Source: Chloroflexota bacterium (GTDB lineage Bacteria; Chloroflexota; Dehalococcoidia; Lucifugimonadales; Australimonadaceae). Taken from it: a stretch of DNA of 15,690 bases. A program made the position numbers and the translations under genes. Below are positions 6,329 to 13,357 of the stretch, piece by piece. Under the pieces are notes generated by a model. It worked only from the letters and a program-made list of their open reading frames with translations, made no database searches and was not told where the DNA came from. Where the stretch lies: positions 1-15,690 of the forward strand of contig JACZSI010000024.1 of the NCBI GenBank assembly GCA_022574265.1, written 5' to 3'. The number at the start of each line of letters is the position of its first letter. Positions within the stretch are counted from its first letter, which is position 1.

Positions 6329-7135
6329 ATGCTGCTCACGCTCGATATCGGCAATACGAACGTCACGGCCGGCGTTTTCGACGGCGAGTCCCTCGCCGCC
6401 AGCTGGCGGCTGGCGACGGACGCGCACCGGCTGACGGACGAGTACGCGCTCCAGCTGCGCGACCTGCTGCCCATGAAGGGCGTGCGTGTCGAGGACGTGC
6501 GCGAGGTCGCCATCTGTAGCGTCGTGCCGCAGCTCACGAGCGTGTTCGGCGAGGTCGCCCGCGTGCTGTTCGGCGCCGAGGCGCTGGTGGTGGGGACCGG
6601 CACGCGGACCGGCGTGCGCATCCTCTACGACAACCCCCGGGACGTGGGCGCCGACCGCATCGTCGACGCGGCCGCGACCTACCACCTCTACGGCGGCCCG
6701 GCGATCGTCGTCGACTTCGGCACGGCGACGGTGTTCGACGCCATCTCCGCCGACGGCTCCTACCTGGGCGGCTCCATCGTGGCTGGGCTGAACATCGCGG
6801 CGGAGGCCCTCTACCAGCAGACCTCCCAGCTGCGCCGCATCGAGATGGTGGCCCCGCCGGCGGCGATCGGCAAGAACACCGTCCACGCGATGCAATCGGG
6901 CTTCGTCTTCGGCTACGCGGGGCTGGTCGACACGATCGTCGGCCGCTTCAAGGGCGAGATGGAGGCGCCGAACGCCACCGTCGTGGCGACCGGCGGTCTC
7001 GCCCAGGTGATCGCCAACGAGGCCTCGGCCATCGACGTCGTGAACCCGGAGCTCACGCTCCACGGCCTCCGGCACATCTTCGCGCTGAACGCCGAGCCCG
7101 CGACGGTGGCCGCCGAGCCCGGAGGCGCGGCATGA
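6329..7135 (+). CDS. coaX: Type III pantothenate kinase
   Basis: A 268-residue CoaX of the ASKHA fold that phosphorylates pantothenate, the first step of CoA synthesis. The phosphate-binding loop LTLDIGNTNVTAGVF has D6; the catalytic base lies in RDVGADRIVDA (D109); the metal and substrate region is VVDFGTATVFDAI (D129); then come GGSIVAGLNIAAEAL, GKNTVHAMQSGFVFGY and VVATGGLA. Type III kinases need a monovalent cation and are not inhibited by CoA. The C-terminus carries an Ala/Glu-rich tail of about 15 residues. The ATG has no Shine-Dalgarno sequence and sits 9 bases after a perfect TATAAT, so the transcript is probably nearly leaderless. The stop overlaps the coaBC start as ATGA. Confidence 0.95.
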   Translation: MLLTLDIGNTNVTAGVFDGESLAASWRLATDAHRLTDEYALQLRDLLPMKGVRVEDVREVAICSVVPQLTSVFGEVARVLFGAEALVVGTGTRTGVRILYDNPRDVGADRIVDAAATYHLYGGPAIVVDFGTATVFDAISADGSYLGGSIVAGLNIAAEALYQQTSQLRRIEMVAPPAAIGKNTVHAMQSGFVFGYAGLVDTIVGRFKGEMEAPNATVVATGGLAQVIANEASAIDVVNPELTLHGLRHIFALNAEPATVAAEPGGAA

Positions 7136-8343
7136 GCGGGCCCTTCGCGGCCAAGCGCATCCTGCTCGGCGTGAGCGGCAGCATCGCCGCGTACAAGGCG
7201 GTGGACCTGGCCAGCAAGCTCACGCAGGCGGGCGCCGACGTCGACGTGCTGATGAGCTACTCGGCGACGCGCTTCGTCACGCCGCTGACCTTCCGCGGCG
7301 TCACGCACCGCCCGGTGGTCACGGACCTGCTCGACCCGGCGTCGCCCGAGGCCGTCGAGCACGTCGCGCTGGCGATCGCGGCCGACGCGCTGGTGGTCGC
7401 GCCCGCGACCGCGCACATGCTGGCGAAGCTGGCGCTCGGGCTCGCGGACGACCCGATCAGCGTGACCGCGCTCGCCACCGGGGCGCCGCTCATCGTCGCA
7501 CCGGCGATGGACGCGAACATGTGGGAGCACCCGGCCGTCCAGAAGAACGTCGAGACGCTCGAATCGCGCGGCGCGATGGTCGTCGGGCCGGGGCGCGGCC
7601 GGCTCGCCTCCGGCCTGTTCGGCTGGGGGCGCCTCGCGGAGACGCCGGAGCTGTTGGGCCGCATCGCGCAGGCGCTGGGCCGCAAGGGCGACCTGGCGGG
7701 CCGCACCGTCGTCGTGAGCGCAGGCGGCACGGCCGAGCCCATCGACCCCGTCCGCGTCGTCACGAACCGCTCGTCGGGCAAGATGGGCCACGCCGTCGCC
7801 GAGGCCGCGCGGGACCGGGGCGCGCACGTCGTCTTGGTGACGACGGCGGACCTCGACGACCCGCCCGGCGTCGAGACGGTGCGCGTCGAGACGGCGGCGG
7901 AGATGCTCGACGCCGTGCTCTCGGCCGCCAAGAACGCCGACGCGCTCGTCATGGCCGCGGCCGTCGCGGACTACCGCCCCGCCGAGGTCCGCCCGGAGAA
8001 GATCAAGAAGGACAAGACAGACGCTCTCACCGTGGAGATGGTCCGGACCACCGACATCCTGTCGGCGGCACCACGGGGCATCGTGCGGGTCGGCTTCGCG
8101 GCCGAGAGCACCGACCTCCTCGGCCACGCGCGCGCCAAGCTTGCCTCCAAGGACCTCGACCTCATCGTCGCCAACGACATCACGCTGCCGGAGGCGGGCT
8201 TCGGCGCGGACACGAACAAGGTCACGCTGCTCGACGCCGACGGCGACGAGGACCTGCCACTGATGTCCAAGTACGACGTCGCCTACCGCGTGCTCGACCG
8301 CGTCGTCCGGCTGATCGCCGCCAAGCGCGGCGCCCTCCGCTAG
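7132..8343 (+). CDS. coaBC: Phosphopantothenoylcysteine decarboxylase / phosphopantothenate-cysteine ligase
   Basis: A 403-residue bifunctional enzyme for steps 2 and 3 of CoA synthesis. The flavin-dependent CoaC domain (about 1-185) has GVSGSIAAYK (13-22), the catalytic His in VEHVALA (H77), APATAHMLAKLA, and the substrate motif as PAMDANMW (124-131), where the usual form is PxMNxxMW. The flap reads GRLASGLFGWGRLAE, with Ser where E. coli Dfp has its reactive Cys. The CTP-dependent CoaB domain (about 190-400) has VVVSAGGTAEPIDPVRVV, TNRSSGKMG (211-219), AAVADYRP (276-283) and the nucleotide-contacting KIKK (290-293). The gene is coupled to coaX by a 4-base overlap, so two enzymes of one pathway come from one message. 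Confidence 0.95.
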   Translation: MSGPFAAKRILLGVSGSIAAYKAVDLASKLTQAGADVDVLMSYSATRFVTPLTFRGVTHRPVVTDLLDPASPEAVEHVALAIAADALVVAPATAHMLAKLALGLADDPISVTALATGAPLIVAPAMDANMWEHPAVQKNVETLESRGAMVVGPGRGRLASGLFGWGRLAETPELLGRIAQALGRKGDLAGRTVVVSAGGTAEPIDPVRVVTNRSSGKMGHAVAEAARDRGAHVVLVTTADLDDPPGVETVRVETAAEMLDAVLSAAKNADALVMAAAVADYRPAEVRPEKIKKDKTDALTVEMVRTTDILSAAPRGIVRVGFAAESTDLLGHARAKLASKDLDLIVANDITLPEAGFGADTNKVTLLDADGDEDLPLMSKYDVAYRVLDRVVRLIAAKRGALR

Positions 8344-8352
8344 CCCACGCTC

Positions 8353-8679
8353 GTGTTCGAGACCGGCGCCGCCGTCTTCATCGTCGCGGTGCTCGCTGCC
8401 TACATCGCCGGCCGCGTCGGGCTGGACGCCTGGCGTTGGCGCGAGGTGTTCTCCGTTGGCTGGGGCGTATCGAGGGACGGCGCGGACGAGCTCGCGGACA
8501 GCCTGCGAGCACAGGGCATGCGTGCGAAGGTGGTCGTGACGGGACGCGGCATGGGGTACCGGTTCAGCCGGCCGGGAGCCCCCGACGTTTCGGAGGGCTA
8601 CGCCGTGCGCGTCCACCGCCACGATGCCACGCGGGCCCGTGCGGTCGTGGACGACATGCGCACGAAGCGCGAGGCGTGA
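8353..8679 (+). CDS. Small membrane-anchored protein of unknown function
   Basis: I do not recognise this 108-residue protein. It starts at GTG 8353, 9 bases after the coaBC stop and without a Shine-Dalgarno sequence, so it is probably translated by reinitiation in the same operon. One hydrophobic segment (about residues 5-19, ETGAAVFIVAVLAAYIAG) would anchor it in the membrane. The soluble part begins with LDAWRWREVF, continues with DELADSLRAQGMRAKVVVTGRGMGYRF (about 44-71) and ends in a basic helix RARAVVDDMRTKREA. That layout (an alpha helix, then short strands, then a helix with alternating basic residues) resembles a small ferredoxin-like domain, but this is speculation. GC content matches its neighbours, so it is not an obvious recent import. 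Confidence 0.55.
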   Translation: MFETGAAVFIVAVLAAYIAGRVGLDAWRWREVFSVGWGVSRDGADELADSLRAQGMRAKVVVTGRGMGYRFSRPGAPDVSEGYAVRVHRHDATRARAVVDDMRTKREA

Positions 8680-8719
8680 GGCTCAGCCGGTGGCCCCAAG
8701 GGCCAGTGCTCGAAGATGC

Positions 8720-8725
8720 TATCGT
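8720..8725 (+). promoter_or_regulatory. Possible -10 box (TATCGT) for hicB
   Basis: TATCGT in the context GATGCTATCGTGAG lies 40 bases before the hicB ATG, in an 86-base gap after the previous gene. It is a weak match with no clear -35 box. Confidence 0.25.
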
Positions 8726-8765
8726 GAGAGCAAGATCGGTGCGGGGGGCAGAGGAGAGCTACGCC

Positions 8766-8984
8766 ATGAAGTTTCCGGTCGTCTTGACGGTGGACGAAGA
8801 TGGCAAGTTCACCGCCGAGGTCCCCATCATCCCCGGCTGCATCTCCGCGGGAGACACCCGCGAGGAGGCGCTGACCAGCATCAAGGACGCGATATCGCTG
8901 TGCCTTGAGTCCCGGAAGGCCGAGGGCTGGGAGCTGCCCGTCCACCACGCCATCGCACACGTCGAGGTAGAGGTCGCGGCTTAG
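8766..8984 (+). CDS. hicB: HicB-family antitoxin
   Basis: A 72-residue HicB-like antitoxin with the partially degraded RNase H fold: FPVVLTVDEDGKFTAEVPIIPGC (3-25), then SAGDTREEALTSIKDAISLCLE (27-48), then a short strand VHHAIAHVEVEV. In HicBA systems this protein binds and blocks the HicA mRNA interferase. The protein stops after the fold and has no C-terminal HTH or ribbon-helix-helix DNA-binding domain, which makes self-regulation by this protein alone less likely. GAGGAG at 8751-8756 is 9 bases before the ATG. Its TAG overlaps the first base of the hicA GTG, the typical tight arrangement of the pair, but that hicA is broken. Confidence 0.88.
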   Translation: MKFPVVLTVDEDGKFTAEVPIIPGCISAGDTREEALTSIKDAISLCLESRKAEGWELPVHHAIAHVEVEVAA

Positions 8985-9208
8985 TGCCACCGACACCGCT
9001 CGTCACCTACGACGAGCTCGTCGCCGCACTGCGGAAGCTAGGCTAAGAGGTCGCTCGCCAGTCCGGCAGCCACGTACGTCTCCGAGCGGCGGGCAGAAGC
9101 CCCGTCACCGTCCCACGGAAAAGAGAGACCCCCCGGGGCACGCTTCGGGCCATTCTCCGCGTCGCCGATATCCCGCTCGATCGTTTCATCGAGCTGCTCG
9201 ATCGCTAG
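8984..9208 (+). pseudogene. hicA: hicA toxin gene interrupted by an in-frame TAA
   Basis: Reading from GTG 8984 (TAGTG overlap with the hicB stop) gives 74 codons to TAG 9206-9208, with a single internal TAA at 9044-9046 (codon 21). Both sides of the stop are plainly HicA: YDELVAALRKLG, stop, then EVARQSGSHVRLR, SPVTVPRK, GTLRAILRVADIPLDRFIELL. The catalytic His in GSH (codon 30) lies after the stop. The affected codon normally encodes an aromatic residue in the family pattern LGF/Y, so one base change (for example TAC to TAA) explains it. There is no in-frame ATG, GTG or TTG after the stop and before the His. HicA normally cleaves mRNA; here it should be inactive unless the codon is read through or the base is an error. 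The frame ends in a CTAG shared with the convergent MFS gene. Confidence 0.88.
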
Positions 9209-10452
9209 GGCAGCTGCCGCTGTGCCTCGCCCTCCCGCTCGACGCGGCTAGCGTCGCCCAGGAAGAACGCCGCCACCAACACCACGAGTCCGAACGCCGC
9301 GATGTCGAGCAGGTAGACGCTGCGCAGGCCGAACGCGACGGCCGAGGCGCCCCCCAGCAGCGGACCGATCGAGATCGCCACCGAGTGCGCGCTCTGCGCC
9401 GCGCCGAACGCCGCGCTCTGCCGCTCCGGCGGCGCACGCAGCGCGATCATGCCGTTGACGATGCCTCCGAGGCCTCCCGCGAAGAGGCTCATCGCGGCCA
9501 TCCCCACGATCAACAACGGAAGCGTGTCCGCGAAGAAAGGCACGAGCGCCGCGACCGCCGCGGCCGACGCGGCGAGCATCACGACCTTCCGTAGTCCGAT
9601 CCGCCCGGCCAGCCACCCCATGAGGACGGCCGATACCGCCGAGGCAACCCCCGACGCCATGAAGACGACCCCGGAGGCCGTCGCGGTAGCCTCACCGCCG
9701 CCGATCGCCGCGACGATGCCGGGCACCGCCGGATAGACCAGCAGCGTTGCGCCGTGCACCAGGATCAGGACCGCCAGCAGCGGCAGGAACGTCCGCGCCG
9801 TCGCCATCCGCCCCAGGTCCGCCAGCGGCGCGCGCACGCCTCGTCCACGCGCCTGGGCGGGCGAGAACTCCTCGCGCGCGAAGACCACGACCAGCAGCAC
9901 GCCGGCGAGCAGCACGAGGCCCGTTGCCCAGAACGCGGCCCGCGCGCCGAGCGCGTCGAAGATCAGCCCGCCGAACACCGGTCCGATCGCGATCCCCAGG
10001 TAGAGCCCCGACATCGTCACGCCCGTGGCGAACGGGAGCCGTGGCCTCGGTGTGTGCGTCGCGACGAGCGCCATGATGGTCGGCACGACGCCGCTCGCCG
10101 CTCCGACGAAGAAGCGGCTGATGAGCAGCTGCGCCGGCGTCTGGGCGTAGCCGGAGAGCACCATGAGCGCGCCGGCCAGCGTCATCGCGCGGATGATGTT
10201 CAGCTTCCGTCCGTACCGGTCCCCGACGAGGCCCCAGATCGGCGCGAAGATGCCCATGCCCACGCCCATCATCCAGGCGGATGCGCCGGACCAGAACGCG
10301 GCGCGCTCGGCGCCCTCCACGCCGAGCTCCTGGAAGAAGATCGGGTAGAACGGGAAGGTGAACGAGAAGCCGAGGGTCGTGAGCACCTGGACGGCCCACA
10401 GGACGGCGAGGTTGCGCTTCCACGGGAATGCCGTGGTCGTCTGGGAGCTCAC
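9205..10452 (-). CDS. MFS transporter, probable DHA1-type drug exporter
   Basis: A 415-residue inner-membrane major facilitator with about 12 predicted helices in two halves. Motif A, GLVGDRYGRK (74-83), lies in the loop between helices 2 and 3; a related loop GWLAGRIGLRK is found in the second half; and the segment after helix 4, GVTMSGLYLGIAIGPVFGGLI, resembles motif C (GxxxGPxxGG) of proton-drug antiporters. It most resembles MdtG/TetA-like exporters; the substrate cannot be predicted. The start is GTG 10452-10450, which fits the predicted cytoplasmic N-terminus before helix 1. Only 6 bases separate it from a TATCAT box, so the message may be leaderless. Its stop TAG lies in the CTAG tetramer that also ends hicA on the other strand. 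Confidence 0.92.
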   Translation of the reverse strand: MSSQTTTAFPWKRNLAVLWAVQVLTTLGFSFTFPFYPIFFQELGVEGAERAAFWSGASAWMMGVGMGIFAPIWGLVGDRYGRKLNIIRAMTLAGALMVLSGYAQTPAQLLISRFFVGAASGVVPTIMALVATHTPRPRLPFATGVTMSGLYLGIAIGPVFGGLIFDALGARAAFWATGLVLLAGVLLVVVFAREEFSPAQARGRGVRAPLADLGRMATARTFLPLLAVLILVHGATLLVYPAVPGIVAAIGGGEATATASGVVFMASGVASAVSAVLMGWLAGRIGLRKVVMLAASAAAVAALVPFFADTLPLLIVGMAAMSLFAGGLGGIVNGMIALRAPPERQSAAFGAAQSAHSVAISIGPLLGGASAVAFGLRSVYLLDIAAFGLVVLVAAFFLGDASRVEREGEAQRQLP

Positions 10453-10458
10453 GCGAGC

Positions 10459-10464
10459 ATGATA
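10459..10464 (-). promoter_or_regulatory. Possible -10 box (TATCAT) directly before the MFS gene
   Basis: Minus-strand TATCAT is followed by 6 bases and then the GTG start. The usual distance from -10 box to start site would place transcription initiation on or beside the GTG. The flanks (GCTATCATGC) match the folD candidate exactly. Confidence 0.5.
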
Positions 10465-10564
10465 GCAGTGGCGGCACTATGCGCCGCACGGGCGAGACGA
10501 GCCGCCCAGCCGTTGAGTTTCTTCCTCTGTGGCTCCGGAATCGGAGCGAACCCGCGCCATTGGA

Positions 10565-10570
10565 TATACT
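10565..10570 (+). promoter_or_regulatory. Possible -10 box (TATACT) for the SGNH hydrolase gene
   Basis: TATACT occurs in the 222-base gap between the divergent MFS and SGNH genes, about 105 bases before the chosen TTG. No good -35 box is present. Apart from this and the MFS -10 candidate I see nothing in the gap. Confidence 0.3.
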
Positions 10571-10674
10571 GTGTTGGAGATGCACACCGATGGCAGCTCT
10601 CGTGCACCCCGCTCGCAGCTCCTTGGCTCGTCCGTCCGCTGCGTCGATCCTCGCCTTTGAATGTTCGGCTGCGC

Positions 10675-12081
10675 TTGAAAGACAGTCAACGTAGGCCCAC
10701 GCTCATTGCGGGCTCTCTGCTTGTTGCGGTTGGTTTCCTGTCCAACAAGTGGGTTCTTCAACGCGCGTTCAGCTTGGAAAACGAGCTCAGTTCGACTACG
10801 GTCGTTGTCGGGCTCGTGGCGTTCCAGCTCACCCTGGTGGCCTTGGGGATCTTGTTTCTCCTTCGCAGGTTGAGATTACCTGGCAAAGCGGACATGGCTT
10901 TGATGAGCGTCGCCGTGCTGGCTGCCCTGGGGCTCGCGGAAATTGTAGCTCGAGCGACGGTTCCTGGCCCACAATTCCTCGAGCAAATCATTAACGAAGG
11001 CCCCCGCCATCCGGCTAAACTATCTGACGCCAACACTACCAGGACCTTCATGATTCGCGGCCTGTATGAAGGCGCGGACCGAGTGGTGCTCCGAAGTAAT
11101 GAGCACGGCCTCATAAAACCGGTCCCAGAAGCTGAGGTTGAGTTCAAGGTCCTTTTCGTCGGCGGTAGCACCACTGAGGCACGATACGTCCCCGAGAACG
11201 ATCGCTGGGTAGCCCTGCTGAACCTTCCGGGACAGATCGCAACGTTCAACGCGGGCGTCTCCGGCGGCAATACGGCCGACGCCTATTTCAACTACCTGTT
11301 CCTGACAGAAGAACAAGGATTCGAATTCGACCTAGTGGTTCTCACAACCCAGCTCAATGACTGGAGCTGGATGTTCGCACTCAGGTCCTACGACGGTTCC
11401 TTGCTTGTGGATGGCTACCGAGAGTATCTGAAAGCTTGGTATCTCGACCGACGGGATACGGGCTTCGTCGTTACTCTGAGACGGCAAGTGCGACTCGTCG
11501 AAGCAGCGGCGCGCGCCGCAACGGCGCTGGATCAGTCGGTTTTCTCTTGGTTGCTCTCGGACGCGGACTCCATGGAAAGCCGAGTGATGATTGCCTACCG
11601 GGAGAATCGGCAGAACAGCTTCGGCGCCCACGAGGGTGGATCCGTGTCCCTAGCCAGATGCGATATACTCCAGCAGAACCTCGCTGAGTACGAGCAGGTT
11701 ACAACGAGCAATCTACTGGCTTTCGGCGACAAAGTAAAAGCCGCAGGAGCCCAGCTCCTGGTCATGTCGGAGGCCCACAGTTACGGCGCCCCGGAGGAGA
11801 GCTTCCACGAGGACCTCCGCATTCCAAGACGATGCGCTGGGAATCTGCTGTCCAACGAAGACAGCATGGTGTTTTTGGACAAACTGAGCCAGAGTTACCT
11901 AGATGCCGCAAGCAAGGCGGGGGCTTGGATTTACGACTTGGCAGCAGATATGGAGCCGTTGACCAGCGGGCCTGACGGCGGGCGGTACATGTACGATGAG
12001 GTTCACTACACGGCGGATGGCAGCAGACAGGTGGCGCAACTCGTCGCCCCCGTCATCCGTCGCATATGGACCGAGCGCTGA
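10675..12081 (+). CDS. Membrane-anchored SGNH/GDSL-type hydrolase
   Basis: About 468 residues. Hydrophobic segments near residues 9-22, 43-63 and 74-93 anchor the N-terminus; the rest would lie outside the membrane. The SGNH core is visible: block I VLFVGGSTTEARYVP with the nucleophile S165 (GGS instead of GDS), block II NAGVSGGNTADAY (192-204), block III VVLTTQLNDW with N228, and block V YDEVHYTADGSRQVAQLV with D441 and H444. Such proteins add or remove acyl esters on envelope glycans or lipids. The start is uncertain: no ATG precedes the first helix. TTG 10675 (MKDSQRRPTLI) gives a basic N-terminus before helix 1, and TTG 10657 is an alternative; neither has a good ribosome site. GC is lower than to the left, and the gene converges on an O-antigen ligase-like gene 52 bases away, suggesting a polysaccharide role. 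Confidence 0.75.
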   Translation: MKDSQRRPTLIAGSLLVAVGFLSNKWVLQRAFSLENELSSTTVVVGLVAFQLTLVALGILFLLRRLRLPGKADMALMSVAVLAALGLAEIVARATVPGPQFLEQIINEGPRHPAKLSDANTTRTFMIRGLYEGADRVVLRSNEHGLIKPVPEAEVEFKVLFVGGSTTEARYVPENDRWVALLNLPGQIATFNAGVSGGNTADAYFNYLFLTEEQGFEFDLVVLTTQLNDWSWMFALRSYDGSLLVDGYREYLKAWYLDRRDTGFVVTLRRQVRLVEAAARAATALDQSVFSWLLSDADSMESRVMIAYRENRQNSFGAHEGGSVSLARCDILQQNLAEYEQVTTSNLLAFGDKVKAAGAQLLVMSEAHSYGAPEESFHEDLRIPRRCAGNLLSNEDSMVFLDKLSQSYLDAASKAGAWIYDLAADMEPLTSGPDGGRYMYDEVHYTADGSRQVAQLVAPVIRRIWTER

Positions 12082-12133
12082 TACGGATCAGGATACGATC
12101 GCCGAAGTACTTGGCTGGCCTGCTGCCGATCGC

Positions 12134-13357
12134 TTATGCGCGAGTTGCTGCGTGCCCCGACCCATGCTGGAGAGCAACAAAAGGCTTGCTGCGAGTGCGA
12201 TAAGTACCCGCTGCCTGCGCGCGCGAGGACTGTGAATGCAGGTAGATCCCCAGGAACGCCAGTAGATACCACAGCTGCCTCATTCCCGTAAATAGAAAGC
12301 TGTCGGTTGCGCCGTATATGAGTAATGGAATGGTCAAGGCGAGGATTACGGTGTGGCCTCGGCGTACAAGCGAGCGATTCCAGAGGAACAACACAAACAA
12401 GCTGATGAGCACGAACACGACCCCATGCAGCGCGGCTGCTTCAAGATACGAGTTGTGAGCGCCAGTACCAACCAAGGCGAACGCCGATGGACCTGCGCCT
12501 AAAAGGGTCGAGAGATCCGTCTCAAGCCACACCGATAATGCCGCGTCCCAGACTTCAATCCTGTTTGAGACCAGAGCCGAGGCTCCCTCCGCCAGGCGAA
12601 ATCGGGAGACGAGGTTCGATAGGTGCTCGGGGATCAAGCGCTGCGCGATAAAGAGGCCGAGAACCAGGATGGCGCCGAGTGCCAATAGGCGTTTGAATAT
12701 GGCCATGAGAGACCGGAAGAGATCCCTGTGGGACAACAGCGAATAGAGAGTGAGCGAGGCGCCGAAGGCGACGATGCCGCCCCTTGATCCTGTCGTGATT
12801 ATGATGAGACCGAACGCGATGATGATTAGCCATTTGGTACGGGATTCGATGAAGAAAAGGCTCAGCACTGAACACTGGTAGAACAGCCACGCGCTCGCAG
12901 CTCGATTGACATGGAAATACAGGTTGGGCCCCTCATTGGCACCGAGGCTTTGTGCGAAGAGTGCCACAGAGATGGTGAGGATAACAAAGAGGTACACGAC
13001 GACAAGCTGCCGGAGCAATCTGCTGTTGAGCGCTATCGGCCGGAGCGCAAACAACGCGAGGCTGATGGAGGTCGCCAGGATACTCCAGAGGCCGCTGGTT
13101 GAGAACGCTTCAAAATTCACTCCAAGGCTGACGAACGCGAGAAATATGGGTACGATGTAGACGGAATGAACGAACGAAAGTTTGAAGTTTCGGTAGATCC
13201 AAAAAACGGCGACACTCGCCGCCAGCTTGTTCCAGATGGTACCCGCGAGACCCAACTCCGATTGATATAAAGTGACCAGCACGAGCACGCTGAACAGCAA
13301 CACCGCGTTGAGGTCGCCGCCCCGCTGGCTCATCGCGGGTCGAATTTGCGCGTTCAC
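12134..13357 (-). CDS. O-antigen ligase/polymerase-like membrane protein (Wzy_C)
   Basis: A 407-residue protein with about 10-12 hydrophobic helices and one larger loop near residues 240-310. This is the layout of WaaL/Wzy proteins, which join or polymerise lipid-linked glycan units at the outer face of the membrane. The family pattern is present: ITTGSRGGIVAFGASL (187-202), the Arg-Trp of SNRIEVWDAALS (264-275), LLGAGPSAF (285-293) and the active-loop AHNSYLEAAALHG (300-312). Ligase and polymerase cannot be told apart here. GTG 13357 was chosen because it overlaps the upstream stop as GTGA; ATG 13333, 8 codons in, is an alternative. The basic tail after about residue 380 (RTRSKPFVALQHGSG) is probably cytoplasmic. 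It follows a carbamoyltransferase gene, which fits a surface polysaccharide cluster. Confidence 0.8.
   Translation of the reverse strand: MNAQIRPAMSQRGGDLNAVLLFSVLVLVTLYQSELGLAGTIWNKLAASVAVFWIYRNFKLSFVHSVYIVPIFLAFVSLGVNFEAFSTSGLWSILATSISLALFALRPIALNSRLLRQLVVVYLFVILTISVALFAQSLGANEGPNLYFHVNRAASAWLFYQCSVLSLFFIESRTKWLIIIAFGLIIITTGSRGGIVAFGASLTLYSLLSHRDLFRSLMAIFKRLLALGAILVLGLFIAQRLIPEHLSNLVSRFRLAEGASALVSNRIEVWDAALSVWLETDLSTLLGAGPSAFALVGTGAHNSYLEAAALHGVVFVLISLFVLFLWNRSLVRRGHTVILALTIPLLIYGATDSFLFTGMRQLWYLLAFLGIYLHSQSSRAQAAGTYRTRSKPFVALQHGSGHAATRA

Noticed and set aside
6913..8622. Long minus-strand open frame (569 codons) opposite coaX and coaBC
   Set aside because: It crosses three real genes on the other strand and reads as low-complexity Arg/Asp/His sequence without motifs.
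8691..8705. TGGCC...GGCCA inverted repeat after the 8353 gene as a terminator
   Set aside because: The stem is only 5 bp and no T-run follows, so it is not a credible intrinsic terminator.
9754..10674. N-terminal extension of the SGNH protein by about 300 codons
   Set aside because: Most of it is antisense to the MFS gene and is Arg/Glu/His-rich; the conserved protein begins near the first membrane helix.
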